A stretch of 64,000 nucleotides of DNA from Corynebacterium sp. Marseille-P4321 (GTDB lineage: Bacteria; Actinomycetota; Actinomycetes; Mycobacteriales; Mycobacteriaceae): assembly GCF_903645305.1 (NCBI RefSeq), contig NZ_CAHJXO010000002.1:372001-436000 (forward strand). The letters are read 5' to 3'. Within the stretch, counting starts at the first letter, position 1. Each line of letters opens with the position of its first letter. The notes beneath the pieces are model-generated. The model had not been told where the DNA came from. It ran no database searches and saw only the letters and a program-made list of their open reading frames with translations. Below are positions 1-10,893 of this stretch, in pieces. Made by a program: the position numbers and the translations under genes.

Positions 1-117
1 GATTCGCGCGTCATGGTCACCGCTCGCAAGCTGGAGCAGGCGCAGGTGCCGGCCTCATCGAAGGCGGCGCCGGAGTTACACCATGTCTCAGCGAGGGCGC
101 GGCGCTTCGACGGGTAA
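1..117 (+). CDS. C-terminal fragment of an unidentified protein (runs off the window start)
   Basis: Frame 1 is open from the first base to a TAA at 115-117 and encodes 38 residues ending RARRFDG. Almost all third codon positions are G or C, as in the neighbouring genes, which argues for real coding sequence. The family cannot be recognised from so short a tail. The stop codon overlaps a TAAACT hexamer (115-120) that probably serves as the -10 box of the next gene. Confidence 0.4.
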   Translation, partial: DSRVMVTARKLEQAQVPASSKAAPELHHVSARARRFDG

Positions 118-128
118 ACTAACGCAGC

Positions 129-779
129 GTGTCTACCCAGTCGTACCGGAACCAGCCCAGCCCGAACGCTACCTTTCTCGGGCTGCCAACCGCGTCCGGC
201 ATCGGCATCATCTTCGCGGCGCTGTTCACCGGCGCGCTGATTTCACTGTCCGCCGGGGCCATCTCCTGGCCGCTGCTCGCCTTGTACGCGGTAGCCGTGA
301 TTGCCGTGACCACGCTGGTGAACCCGAAGGGGCTGTTCCTCACCGTCACCTCGGCTCCCCTGCTGTTCGTGGTGGCGCTGGTGGCCACGGGGTATCTCAT
401 GTCGCTGGATGAAATCTCGAGGGGCGGGTTTTCGTCGAAAACCGCACTGCTCTTCCTCGGCTACCCGGTGGCGCAGTTCTTTCCCCTGCTGTTTAGCGTC
501 ACGGTGGGTTCACTGCTCATCGCGGTGCTTCGCATCTGGCTGATCGAGCGGCGCAACGCATCCATCCGCAAGTACGAATCGGCGGAGCGCAGCCAGCGCC
601 AAGCCAGCAACCAACGCACGAACACGCAGGGTCGCAGGGCGCGCGAACGCGCCAAGTCGGTACCGGTGCAGGAGCTGCTGGAGCGCGCCAACTCCGAGCG
701 CACGCGGCAGACCTCGAAGCAGAGCCGGGGCACCACCCGCGTGGTTGAGCGCCTCGGCGACGACCTGTACCGCGGCTAG
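129..779 (+). CDS. DUF6542 family membrane protein
   Basis: This 216-aa protein has a hydrophobic N-terminal half with about four membrane helices between residues 20 and 140. A basic, Arg/Gln/Ser-rich cytoplasmic tail (about 145-216) follows. This is the layout of the actinobacterial DUF6542 family, whose function is unknown. The GTG start has no Shine-Dalgarno sequence but lies 8 nt after TAAACT, so the mRNA is probably leaderless. It ends 9 bp from the convergent ispH. An overlapping frame at 83-412 is a shadow. Confidence 0.75.
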   Translation: MSTQSYRNQPSPNATFLGLPTASGIGIIFAALFTGALISLSAGAISWPLLALYAVAVIAVTTLVNPKGLFLTVTSAPLLFVVALVATGYLMSLDEISRGGFSSKTALLFLGYPVAQFFPLLFSVTVGSLLIAVLRIWLIERRNASIRKYESAERSQRQASNQRTNTQGRRARERAKSVPVQELLERANSERTRQTSKQSRGTTRVVERLGDDLYRG

Positions 780-788
780 GAACGCCTG

Positions 789-1742
789 TTAGCGCTTCGG
801 CACGCGCAGGTCGCGCGGCAGCGCAAACGTAATTGTCTCCACCGTGGTGGTGACCTGTTCAACGTCCGCGTACCCGCGCTCGGCGAGATAGTCGAGCACC
901 TCGCGCACCAAAATGTCCGGCACCGAAGCGCCCGAGGTCACGCCGATGGTGGTCACTCCGTCGAGCCACGCGTCGTCGATCTGCGAGGGGTAGTCCACCA
1001 GGTGCGCGGCCCCCGCGCCTGCGTCGAGTGCCACCTCCACCAAGCGCTTCGAGTTCGACGAGTTCTGGGAGCCGACTACGATGACCAGATCGCAGCGCGG
1101 CGCGATTTCCTTAACCGCGGCCTGGCGGTTCTGGGTGGCGTAGCAAATGTCGTCGCTCGGCGGGTTCTCCAGGTTGGGGTACCGCTCGTGCAGGACGTTG
1201 ACGATCTCCATGGTCTCGTCGACCGAGAGCGTCGTCTGGGACAGCCACACCAGCTTTTGGTCCTCCGGGAAGTCCGGCAACCGCTTCACCCCGTCGATGC
1301 CGTCCACCAGGTGGGTCACCTCGGGTGCCTCGCCCGCGGTGCCCTCGACCTCCTCGTGGCCCTCGTGTCCGACCAGCAGGATGTGGTAGCCGTCGCGGGC
1401 GAAGCGCTTCGCCTCGTTGTGCACCTTGGTCACCAGCGGGCAGGACGCGTCGAGGGTGAGCAGGTTGCGCTGGGCGGCGGACTCGCGCACGGCCGGAGAC
1501 ACGCCGTGGGCGGAGAACACGAGGTGGGAGCCCTCGGGCACCTCATCGGTCTCGTCGACGAAGATTACGCCGCGTTGTTCCAGCGTTTCCACGACGTACT
1601 TGTTGTGCACGATCTCTTTGCGCACGTAAACGGGGGCACCGTACTTCTCCAGAGCCTTCTCAACGGTCTCCACTGCGCGGTCCACCCCGGCGCAGTAACC
1701 GCGGGGGGATGCGAGCAGCACGTTTTTTCCCTGATTTGGCAT
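789..1742 (-). CDS. ispH: 4-hydroxy-3-methylbut-2-enyl diphosphate reductase
   Basis: IspH performs the last step of the MEP isoprenoid pathway, reducing HMBPP to isopentenyl and dimethylallyl diphosphate with a [4Fe-4S] cluster. The three cluster cysteines are visible at C17 ([11 protein letters not shown]), C101 (DASCPL) and C200 (CYATQN), and the family motif AHGVSP is near residue 78. The length of 317 aa is normal. The ATG lies 7 nt after TAGTGT on the minus strand, so the transcript is probably leaderless. The divergent xseA starts 99 bp away. The product feeds the Z-prenyl transferase encoded at 19.3-20.0 kb. Confidence 0.97.
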   Translation of the reverse strand: MPNQGKNVLLASPRGYCAGVDRAVETVEKALEKYGAPVYVRKEIVHNKYVVETLEQRGVIFVDETDEVPEGSHLVFSAHGVSPAVRESAAQRNLLTLDASCPLVTKVHNEAKRFARDGYHILLVGHEGHEEVEGTAGEAPEVTHLVDGIDGVKRLPDFPEDQKLVWLSQTTLSVDETMEIVNVLHERYPNLENPPSDDICYATQNRQAAVKEIAPRCDLVIVVGSQNSSNSKRLVEVALDAGAGAAHLVDYPSQIDDAWLDGVTTIGVTSGASVPDILVREVLDYLAERGYADVEQVTTTVETITFALPRDLRVPKR

Positions 1743-1841
1743 GGAACCAACACTAACGAATCAACGTCAAAAACATAAGGCGGCCCGCGTCGGGCCGCGA
1801 TGTAGTCTAAGCCAAGCGCAACAAGCGGAAAGGAGCGTGCT

Positions 1842-3083
1842 GTGGCGGAATCGAAAAGTAGCCCGGAGGCGCCGTGGTCGGTGGCGCAGCTCAACGCCTC
1901 GGTGCGGGGGTGGGTGGAACGGCTGGGGTGGTTGTGGATTGAGGGGCAACTGACCCAAATCAACACGAAGCCGACGTGGAAGTTGTCGTACCTCACGCTG
2001 CGGGACACGCAGAAGGACGTCTCGGTGGGTCTCACCGCGGATACCTCGCTGCTCATGGGCATGACTGCCCCGCTCAAAGACGGCGACCGCGTGGTGGTGT
2101 TCGGCAAACCCTCGTTCTACGAGGGGCGCGGGTCGTTCTCCATGCGCGTCACCGAGATCCGGCACGTCGGTGCGGGCGAGCTGTTGGCGCGCATCGAGCA
2201 GCTGCGTCGCACGCTCGCTTCGGAGGGGTTGTTCGCGGCAGAGCGGAAGAAACCACTGCCCTACTTGCCGAAGAAGGTGGGGTTGATCACCGGCCGCGGC
2301 TCGGCCGCCGAACGCGACGTGGTGACGGTGGCGCAGGGACGCTGGCCCGCGGTGCAGTTCGAGATCATCAACACCCCGGTCCAGGGCCCCACCACGGTGC
2401 CAGCGGTCATTGAGGCGCTCGGCCAGCTAGACGCAAACCCGGACGTGGACGTGATCATCATCGCCCGCGGCGGCGGGTCGGTCGAAGACCTCCTGCCGTT
2501 TTCGGAGGAAGCGCTGCAGCGCGCCGTCGCCGCCGCCAATACCCCGGTCATTTCCGCCATCGGGCACGAGCCGGACAACCCGGTGCTGGACAATGTCGCC
2601 GACGTGCGCGCCGCCACCCCCACCGATGCAGCGAAGCGCGTCGTTCCGGATGTGGCGCAGGAGCGGTTGCTTATCGACGAAGCACGTGCCCGCTCAGCCG
2701 CCGCCCTCCGCGCCTGGGTGCGCCGAGAGCGGGAAGGCCTTGAGTCCCTCCGGTCCCGCCCCGCGGTGGCGGACCCGATGCTGCCCATCACGCGGCGCCG
2801 CGAGGAGGTTCAGCGCGCCCAGATGTTGATCCGGCGCGACATATCTCACGTTTTGCAGTCCGAAACCCAGCGGGTTACGGCGCTGCGGGCCCAGGTGTCC
2901 GCGCTCGGGCCGTCGGCTACCTTGGCCCGCGGTTACTCAGTAGTGCAGGTGCTGCCGCGCGATGGCAGCGAGCCAGAGGTGGTGACCACCATCGCCCAGT
3001 CCCCACCCGGCGCCCAGCTCCGCATCCGCGTCGGCGACGGCTCGATTACCGCCGCATCCATGGCGGCCACCCCAGCAGACTAG
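1842..3083 (+). CDS. xseA: Exodeoxyribonuclease VII large subunit
   Basis: This is the large, catalytic subunit of the single-strand exonuclease involved in mismatch and recombination repair. The 413-aa protein has the N-terminal OB-fold (WIEGQLTQ, about residues 25-110). The central nuclease domain carries [13 protein letters not shown] and the glycine-rich [16 protein letters not shown], followed by ISAIGHEPD. The C-terminus is a coiled-coil region. The GTG start is preceded by AAAGGAG. It is followed after 30 bp by xseB, its partner subunit. One copy of the dispersed GCTTATCGACG word lies inside it at 2669. Confidence 0.95.
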   Translation: MAESKSSPEAPWSVAQLNASVRGWVERLGWLWIEGQLTQINTKPTWKLSYLTLRDTQKDVSVGLTADTSLLMGMTAPLKDGDRVVVFGKPSFYEGRGSFSMRVTEIRHVGAGELLARIEQLRRTLASEGLFAAERKKPLPYLPKKVGLITGRGSAAERDVVTVAQGRWPAVQFEIINTPVQGPTTVPAVIEALGQLDANPDVDVIIIARGGGSVEDLLPFSEEALQRAVAAANTPVISAIGHEPDNPVLDNVADVRAATPTDAAKRVVPDVAQERLLIDEARARSAAALRAWVRREREGLESLRSRPAVADPMLPITRRREEVQRAQMLIRRDISHVLQSETQRVTALRAQVSALGPSATLARGYSVVQVLPRDGSEPEVVTTIAQSPPGAQLRIRVGDGSITAASMAATPAD

Positions 3084-3113
3084 AGAACCCATCAATAAAA
3101 GAGGAGAAAGATC

Positions 3114-3401
3114 ATGGCAGAAAACACCTTCGGCTCGGGCGCAGTGCAGGAAAACGCCTTCCCGGACCCGGAAACGCTCACCTACGAACAGGCGCGCGAC
3201 GAACTCGTGGAAACCGTGAAGATCCTTGAGCTGGGCCAGATGAGCCTGGACGAGTCCCTGAAGTACTGGGAGCGCGGCGAGGCGCTGGCGAAGCGGTGCG
3301 AGGTGCTTCTCGACGGAGCCTCGAAGCGCGTCGAAGATGCAATTAGTTCGCGTCAGGTTGCTGGGGAGCAAGCGGAGCCGTCGATAAGCTCTCCGCAATA
3401 A
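3114..3401 (+). CDS. xseB: Exodeoxyribonuclease VII small subunit
   Basis: This is the small subunit of exonuclease VII. The 95-aa protein contains the family's two-helix hairpin: [18 protein letters not shown], then [20 protein letters not shown] strong AGGAG ribosome binding site precedes the ATG. It forms an operon with xseA. Its last 59 bp are antisense to the 3' end of the convergent DUF4245 gene, so its extra C-terminal tail (about residue 77 onward) is coded opposite another protein. Another copy of the dispersed word lies in the overlap at 3380. Confidence 0.92.
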   Translation: MAENTFGSGAVQENAFPDPETLTYEQARDELVETVKILELGQMSLDESLKYWERGEALAKRCEVLLDGASKRVEDAISSRQVAGEQAEPSISSPQ

Positions 3402-3924
3402 TCTCCTCGAACTCGCGGTCCTCGCCCGCGCCTGTGAGCAGGAAGCGGGCATCGCCCGCGTCGACGAGCCAGATGTCGCGCTCGTCCGGCGCGGCGTACA
3501 CCTCGGCCTGCGCGCCGGCGACCTCCACGGTGCGCGCTAGCTCCCGGGCCTGGCCGCCGGATGCCGCAAGCGCCTCATCGGGCGCAGCGCCGGTCTGGGT
3601 GAGCTGGATGAAGCCGCCATCGGGGGTGATCCAGCCCACCACCGGCGCAGGCTGCTGGGCGATCATGGCGCGGCGAGCAGAGTTGGTGATCCAGCCCTCC
3701 GGCATCTGCGGGTAGCGCACCGGGAAATCCACGCCGCGGGCCTCCAAGTCGAGGAAGGTTTCCGCGTCTACCTCCTGCACCGGGCCCTGCTCCGGCGCGC
3801 CTGGGTTGTAGGTGCACAGGCCGGTCGCGCCGACAGCGACGATCATGAGCACGGCGATAAGCGCCGCGTTGATCATCATGTCGCGACCGTCTTGGAAGAT
3901 GCGGGGTTTACTCTCGTTGGCCAC
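3343..3924 (-). CDS. DUF4245 family membrane-anchored protein
   Basis: The protein has 193 aa: a short cytoplasmic N-terminus, one membrane helix (about residues 15-37) and an extracytoplasmic domain. This matches DUF4245, which sits between xseB and glpX in corynebacteria and mycobacteria; its function is unknown. The open frame extends to 4107, but the GTG at 3924 ([10 protein letters not shown]) is preferred. It places the membrane helix properly and avoids overlap with the glpX control region. The 3' end overlaps xseB by 59 bp tail to tail. Confidence 0.8.
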   Translation of the reverse strand: MANESKPRIFQDGRDMMINAALIAVLMIVAVGATGLCTYNPGAPEQGPVQEVDAETFLDLEARGVDFPVRYPQMPEGWITNSARRAMIAQQPAPVVGWITPDGGFIQLTQTGAAPDEALAASGGQARELARTVEVAGAQAEVYAAPDERDIWLVDAGDARFLLTGAGEDREFEEIIAESLSTAPLAPQQPDAN

Positions 3925-4067
3925 GGGCTTCAGTATGTCACGGGCTCCCGCGCGCCTAGCAATCCCCTCAAAAAGGTGGGCAACGTCGCCAAATCCGGAC
4001 ACGGAGGTGCCACAATGGAGGGGCACTGCGCGTCGCGCGCTTACCCCCGATGAGGAAGGTCTCTTCC

Positions 4068-5081
4068 ATGGCTGAACTTGAAATGTTTCCGGATCGCAAC
4101 CTGGCAATGGAGCTGGTGCGAGTCACCGAGGCGGCGGCGCTCGCATCCGGCCGCTGGGTGGGCCGCGGCAAGAAGAACGAGGGCGACGGTGCCGCCGTCG
4201 ACGCGATGCGCAAGATGATTAACTCCGTGAACATGGACGGTGTCATCGTCATCGGCGAGGGCGAAAAAGACGAAGCCCCGATGCTGTACAACGGCGAGAA
4301 CGTGGGCAACGGGCAGGGCGCCGCGGTAGACCTTGCGGTCGACCCGGTCGACGGCACGCGTCTTATGGCCGAGGGCCGCCCGAACGCGATCTCCGTGATC
4401 GCGGCCGCCGACCGCGGCTCGATGTTCGATCCGAAGGACGCGTTCTACATGAACAAGATCGCGGTTGGCCCGGAGGCGAAGGGCGCCATCGACATCCGTG
4501 CTTCGGTGGCGGAGAACATCAACGCCGTCGCCAAAGCCAAGGGCATCCGCTCCGACGAGGTCACCGTGGTGGTGCTGGACCGCCCGCGCCACGCTCAGCT
4601 GGTCAAGGACATCCGCGCCGCCGGCGCGAAAGTCCGCTTCATCATGGACGGTGACGTCGCCGGCGCGATCGCCGCAGCGCAGAACACCAACTCCATCGAC
4701 CTGGCCATGGGCATCGGCGGAACCCCGGAGGGCGTGATCACCGCGTGCGCCATGAAGTGCCTCGGCGGCGAGATCCAAGGCATGCTCGCCCCGCAGACGC
4801 ACGAGGAGAAGGACGCGGTCCTCGCCGCGGGCCACGACCTAGAGAAGGTTATCGGCCTCGACGACCTGGTGTCTTCGGACAACTGCTACTTTGCCGCCAC
4901 CGGTGTGACCAACGGCGACATGCTGCGCGGGGTTTCCTACCGCAAGTCCGGCGCGACGACGCGCTCGCTTGTCATGCGCTCCAAGTCCGGCACCGTGCGT
5001 TTCGTGGAGTCCCAGCACCAGCTGGCAAAGCTGCAGGAGTACTCCGTGGTGGATTACTCGGAGCCAACCGAATCGAAGTAA
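4068..5081 (+). CDS. glpX: Class II fructose-1,6-bisphosphatase
   Basis: GlpX hydrolyses fructose-1,6-bisphosphate in gluconeogenesis and is usually the only FBPase in corynebacteria. The 337-aa protein shows [12 protein letters not shown], the metal-binding DPVDGT with MAEGRPNA, and [15 protein letters not shown]. The ATG at 4068 (MAELEMF) is chosen over 4050 because GAGGAAGG lies about 8 nt upstream of it. It is divergent from the DUF4245 gene and precedes fumC, the usual actinobacterial order. Confidence 0.95.
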   Translation: MAELEMFPDRNLAMELVRVTEAAALASGRWVGRGKKNEGDGAAVDAMRKMINSVNMDGVIVIGEGEKDEAPMLYNGENVGNGQGAAVDLAVDPVDGTRLMAEGRPNAISVIAAADRGSMFDPKDAFYMNKIAVGPEAKGAIDIRASVAENINAVAKAKGIRSDEVTVVVLDRPRHAQLVKDIRAAGAKVRFIMDGDVAGAIAAAQNTNSIDLAMGIGGTPEGVITACAMKCLGGEIQGMLAPQTHEEKDAVLAAGHDLEKVIGLDDLVSSDNCYFAATGVTNGDMLRGVSYRKSGATTRSLVMRSKSGTVRFVESQHQLAKLQEYSVVDYSEPTESK

Positions 5082-5186
5082 ACACTTCCCGGTTGTCCGA
5101 GCAATATCGGCTCCTCAGCATCGGGCAATCGGGCATAATCGCAAGATGTAAGTGTCTACCACAACGGCAAACAGCAAAGGATGATC

Positions 5187-6587
5187 ATGGCTGATCAGGA
5201 ATACCGTATTGAACACGACACAATGGGCGAAGTGAAGGTGCCGAAGGACGCACTGTGGCGCGCGCAGACCCAGCGTGCGGTGGAGAACTTCCCCATCTCC
5301 GGCCGCGGCCTTGAGTCCCAGCAGATCCGCGCGCTCGGCCTGCTGAAGGCCGCCTGCGCACAGGTGAACAAGGACTTGGGCAACCTCGACGCAGAGAAGG
5401 CTGACGCCATCATTGCGGCCGCGAAGGAGATCGCGGACGGCAAGCACGACGACCAGTTCCCCATCGACGTATTCCAGACGGGTTCCGGCACCTCGTCGAA
5501 CATGAACACCAACGAGGTCATCGCGTCGATCTGCAAGGCGAACGGCGTCGAGGTGCACCCGAACGACCATGTGAACATGGGCCAGTCCTCGAACGACACC
5601 TTCCCCACCGCCACCCACATCGCGGCGACGGAGGCGGCGGTCGAGGTGCTCATCCCGGCGTTGGAGGTGCTGCACGCTTCCCTGGATAAGAAGGCGAACG
5701 AGTGGCACGAGGTGGTCAAGTCCGGCCGCACCCACCTGATGGACGCCACCCCGGTCACCCTGGGCCAGGAGTTTTCCGGCTACGCCCGCCAGATTGAGCT
5801 GGGCATCGAGCGCGTGAAGAACACCCTCGAGCACCTTGGCGAGTTGGCTATCGGCGGCACCGCGGTGGGCACCGGCATCAACACCCCGGCTGAGTTCGGC
5901 GGGAAGGTGACCGAGGAGCTGGTGAAGCTCACCGGCGTTGAGCAGCTGTCCGAGGCGAAGAACCACTTCGAGGCGCAGGCCAACCGCGACGGTCTGGTCG
6001 AGTTCTCCGGCGCGATGCGCTCCGTGGCGGTCTCGCTGTACAAGATCGCCAACGACATCCGCCTGATGGGCTCCGGCCCGCTGGCTGGCATCGGCGAGAT
6101 CCACCTGCCGGACCTGCAGCCGGGCTCCTCGATCATGCCGGGCAAGGTCAACCCGGTGCTGTGCGAGACTGCGACGCAGGTTTCCGCGCAGGTCATCGGC
6201 AACGACGCGGCGGTCGCGTTCGCGGGCACTCAGGGCCAGTTCGAGCTGAACGTGTTCATCCCTGTGATGGCGCGCAACGTGCTCGAGTCCGCTCGCCTGC
6301 TGGCTAACACCTCGCGCCAGTTCGCCACCCGCCTCGTGGACGGCATCGAGCCGAACGAGGAGCGCATGCGCACGCTGGCTGAGTCTTCCCCGTCGATCGT
6401 GACCCCGCTGAACTCGGCGATCGGTTACGAGAACGCGGCGAAGATTGCGAAGCACGCGGTGAAGGAGGGCATCACCATCCGCCAGGCCACGATTGATCTG
6501 GGCTTTGTGGACGGCGAGCAGCTCACCGAGGAGGAGCTGGACAAGCGCCTCGACGTGCTCGCGATGGCGAACACGGACCGCAACTAA
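5187..6587 (+). CDS. fumC: Class II fumarate hydratase
   Basis: Fumarase interconverts fumarate and L-malate in the TCA cycle. The 466-aa protein carries the fumarase/aspartase signature [11 protein letters not shown] and the substrate-site segments [23 protein letters not shown] and [13 protein letters not shown]. The ATG at 5187 ([11 protein letters not shown]) has AAAGG about 6 nt upstream; the alternative at 5181 abuts it. It is transcribed alone, ending in a strong hairpin terminator at 6600-6632. The long antisense frame here is a shadow. Confidence 0.97.
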   Translation: MADQEYRIEHDTMGEVKVPKDALWRAQTQRAVENFPISGRGLESQQIRALGLLKAACAQVNKDLGNLDAEKADAIIAAAKEIADGKHDDQFPIDVFQTGSGTSSNMNTNEVIASICKANGVEVHPNDHVNMGQSSNDTFPTATHIAATEAAVEVLIPALEVLHASLDKKANEWHEVVKSGRTHLMDATPVTLGQEFSGYARQIELGIERVKNTLEHLGELAIGGTAVGTGINTPAEFGGKVTEELVKLTGVEQLSEAKNHFEAQANRDGLVEFSGAMRSVAVSLYKIANDIRLMGSGPLAGIGEIHLPDLQPGSSIMPGKVNPVLCETATQVSAQVIGNDAAVAFAGTQGQFELNVFIPVMARNVLESARLLANTSRQFATRLVDGIEPNEERMRTLAESSPSIVTPLNSAIGYENAAKIAKHAVKEGITIRQATIDLGFVDGEQLTEEELDKRLDVLAMANTDRN

Positions 6588-6599
6588 TTAGCGGCTAAG

Positions 6600-6632
6600 A
6601 TCCCCAGCAACGTCTACTTGCTGGGGATTTTT
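6600..6632 (+). terminator. Rho-independent terminator of fumC, overlapping the next gene's ribosome binding site
   Basis: An 11-bp perfect stem (6600-6610 with 6618-6628), a 7-nt loop and a T5 run form a canonical terminator 12 bp after the fumC stop. The 3' arm contains GGGGA, the only Shine-Dalgarno-like sequence before the ATG at 6634. The hairpin may therefore also hide that ribosome binding site. Confidence 0.9.
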
Positions 6633-6633
6633 C

Positions 6634-7137
6634 ATGCCTGATTCTTTCTCCGAGCTGCGCGGCGCGGGCGGCTCGAACAAACCGTGGATCGCCGCGGGTG
6701 TCTCGGCGCTGGCGGTCGCGCTCGTCCTCATCGCGCTCGCCGGCGCGTATTGGTCCGCGCGGCCCGAGCCGGAAAGCAGCATTCCGGCCACGGTCACGGT
6801 CACGGCACTGCCGCCGGAGCAGTTGCTTATCGACGATGCCCTGGCCGGCACCTACACCGGCACCCTTGTCAGCTTGGACGAGCAGGCGAAGACACCCGCG
6901 TGGCCGGCTGTGGCGACGTTCGGGGGCGGCACCGCGTCGATCACGTATCCGCAAAGCGGGTGCACTGCGCTCATCGACGGCGAGGGCTTCGCCACCGCCC
7001 TGACAAAGCGTTGCCCGGCACCGGGTGGTGAGGGACGCTGGCGCGTCGATAAGCAAGTGCCCGGAATCGTGCACCTGACCTACTCCGAGGGTGGAAAAGA
7101 CCTGGTTGAAGGCGAGCTTTCCCTCGGCTTGCCTTAA
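6634..7137 (+). CDS. Membrane-anchored protein of unknown function
   Basis: The 167-aa protein has a short N-terminus, one membrane helix (about residues 18-40) and an extracytoplasmic domain of about 120 residues. That domain has two cysteines (near 112 and 129) that could form a disulfide. The domain could be a small beta-rich ligand-binding module, but no family is recognised. The start codon directly follows the T-run of the fumC terminator, and the GGGGA in the hairpin arm would be its ribosome binding site. Two copies of the dispersed GCTTATCGACG word (6825, 7045) lie inside it in opposite orientations. Confidence 0.65.
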   Translation: MPDSFSELRGAGGSNKPWIAAGVSALAVALVLIALAGAYWSARPEPESSIPATVTVTALPPEQLLIDDALAGTYTGTLVSLDEQAKTPAWPAVATFGGGTASITYPQSGCTALIDGEGFATALTKRCPAPGGEGRWRVDKQVPGIVHLTYSEGGKDLVEGELSLGLP

Positions 7138-7164
7138 AATGCACCGGGTGTAATATTGCACCCC

Positions 7165-7168
<4 letters not shown>
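7129..7168 (+). promoter_or_regulatory. Promoter and 28-bp palindromic operator of the tetR-MFS operon
   Basis: TTGCCT (7129-7134), a 16-bp spacer and TAATAT (7151-7156) form a good promoter. A 28-bp near-perfect palindrome (7141-7168; arms starting GCAC and ending GTGC; two mismatched pairs) covers the -10 box, the predicted transcription start and the GTG start codon. This is a classic layout for an autorepressing TetR regulator. Confidence 0.85.
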
Positions 7169-9365
<2,197 letters not shown>

Positions 9366-9384
9366 GCCTGGTGTTTTCAGGCTC

Positions 9385-9912
9385 TTACCCGCGCGAGCGC
9401 GGCAGGATCAGTTCGTAGATGTCGCAGTCGCGCCACTCCCCTTCGCGTTCGCCGTAGGTCATCTTCGCCATCTTGTGGAAGGTGCCCACTTTCTCGAATC
9501 CGCGGGACATGTGCAGTCCCGCGGATCCTTCATTTTCGGGGAAGATCCACGAGTGGATGGACCACTTGTGCAACTGAATGCACGTGTCGATGAGCTTGTC
9601 CAGCAGTTGCCCAGACACACCCATGCCGCGCGCGTCCGGGTGGGTGTAGATGGAATCCTCCACCACCCCGTGGAAGACACTTCTTGTCGACGCCTTCGCA
9701 GCCGCCACCCAGCCAAGCACCTTTGCATCGTCTTCGGCGTCCACGGCGACAAAAACCGTCTCCATGATTTTTTTGCGCGAAAACTGCTCCCAGGTCTGGC
9801 CCTGCGTTTCGTAGGATGCGTTGCCAGTCTGCAGGCCCATTTCGTAGATCGCGCGGACCTGCGGGTAGTCCTCAGGCCGAATCGGCCGGATGTAGAAGTC
9901 CGATTTTTGCAT
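9385..9912 (-). CDS. GNAT family N-acetyltransferase, phosphinothricin acetyltransferase-like
   Basis: The 175-aa protein resembles the PAT/YncA branch of GNAT enzymes, with IRPIRPEDYPQVRAIYE at the N-terminus and VEDSIYTHPDARGMGVSGQLL as the acetyl-CoA binding region. A likely role is N-acetylation of an amino-acid-like substrate such as methionine sulfoximine or phosphinothricin. The start is uncertain: ATG 9912 (MQKSDFYIRP) gives the usual family N-terminus, and ATG 9921 is possible. Neither has a clear ribosome binding site. Confidence 0.85.
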   Translation of the reverse strand: MQKSDFYIRPIRPEDYPQVRAIYEMGLQTGNASYETQGQTWEQFSRKKIMETVFVAVDAEDDAKVLGWVAAAKASTRSVFHGVVEDSIYTHPDARGMGVSGQLLDKLIDTCIQLHKWSIHSWIFPENEGSAGLHMSRGFEKVGTFHKMAKMTYGEREGEWRDCDIYELILPRSRG

Positions 9913-10124
9913 GCGGCCCATTGTCCACAGCAGCGCCCGGCTTCGTCCAAGTTTCCAGCGAGCAGGGCGTGTCGGCACCGTTTTTTATGATGCAGCAAAC
10001 GCTGCTCAGGGACACCTATCGCTACCGTATACTCATTCGTTAGTTGATGTATTTTGCCCGTACAATCACTTGCCACTCGTCGATTTGTTCGGTTCCAATG
10101 GAACGCATTAGGAGAGGGGAAAAC

Positions 10125-10893
10125 ATGACCGCCGTCACTACTGCACCCCCAATGCGTTTTCGCACTCAGCGCGAGGGGGACCCAATCGCCGCCGGGGCAC
10201 AGCATGTCCGCGACGGCTACTGGGCGGTGTTCGGCCAGTGTGCCGAACCTGGCACGCAGGTCCAGGACTTCGAGCTCACCGTCACCCAGATTCAGGCCGC
10301 CACCGGCGAAAAGCCGGATGACCCTCACCACGGACGAGGTCACCCGGGCCCGCATCCAGGCGTATGTCCTCCAGTTCGCCCGCGAGCGCAACATCTCCAC
10401 GGCCGAGGCCACCATCAGGATGCTCACCGGCCACCGCTCGGTGCTGGACCCCACGCCACCCCCGGTGGTGCACGTTTTTACGCCGAAAGGCCCCTTGCCG
10501 GGCGATCTGGTGTACATGCCCACCTCCGGTTGGACCGGGCCGGAGGGCACTGCGGCGTTCGACGATTGGCTAGCGCAGTGTGACCCCAAGGTCGTGGACC
10601 TCGATGCCGCTGAGCACCACGAACTTGCGGGGTATGTTCCGAACGATGCGATGAAGGCCTTTGTCCGCGCCCGGGACGGAAAGTGCATCTTCCCGGGGTG
10701 CAATGTGCCCGCCACCCGCTGTCAACTCGATCACCGGATCCCCTACGCCGAAGGCGGGCCTACAACCCCCGCTAATCTCCACTGTCTGTGCCAGAAGCAC
10801 CATAATGTGAAGTCAAACTGCGCTTATGCTGGTTTTAAACATGCAGTTCGTGGCGGTGCAGCCGAACGCTACTCTTTGAGAGCGGTTGCCTAG
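10125..10893 (+). pseudogene. Broken DUF222/HNH endonuclease gene (frameshifted and shortened)
   Basis: An AGGAGAGGGG ribosome binding site precedes ATG 10125, which opens MTAVTTAPPM. That frame is coherent to about 10315 (TGEKPDD). The protein then continues one frame over from about 10318 (MTLTTDEVTRARIQAYV) to a normal C-terminal HNH domain with GKCIFPGCNVPATRCQLDH and LCQKHH, ending at 10893. Intact corynebacterial DUF222/HNH proteins are clearly longer, so much of the DUF222 part is also missing. Restoring the frame would need one base removed or two added. The stop shares its CTAG with the convergent gene. Confidence 0.85.

Noticed and set aside
5115..6455. Antisense open frame of 446 codons opposite fumC
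   Set aside because: It mirrors the GC-rich third positions of fumC, has no ribosome binding site and its translation is low-complexity Arg/His/Leu.
10310..10325. Programmed frameshift in the DUF222/HNH gene
   Set aside because: No slippery heptamer or downstream pseudoknot is visible, and the DUF222 region is also shortened, so decay is simpler.
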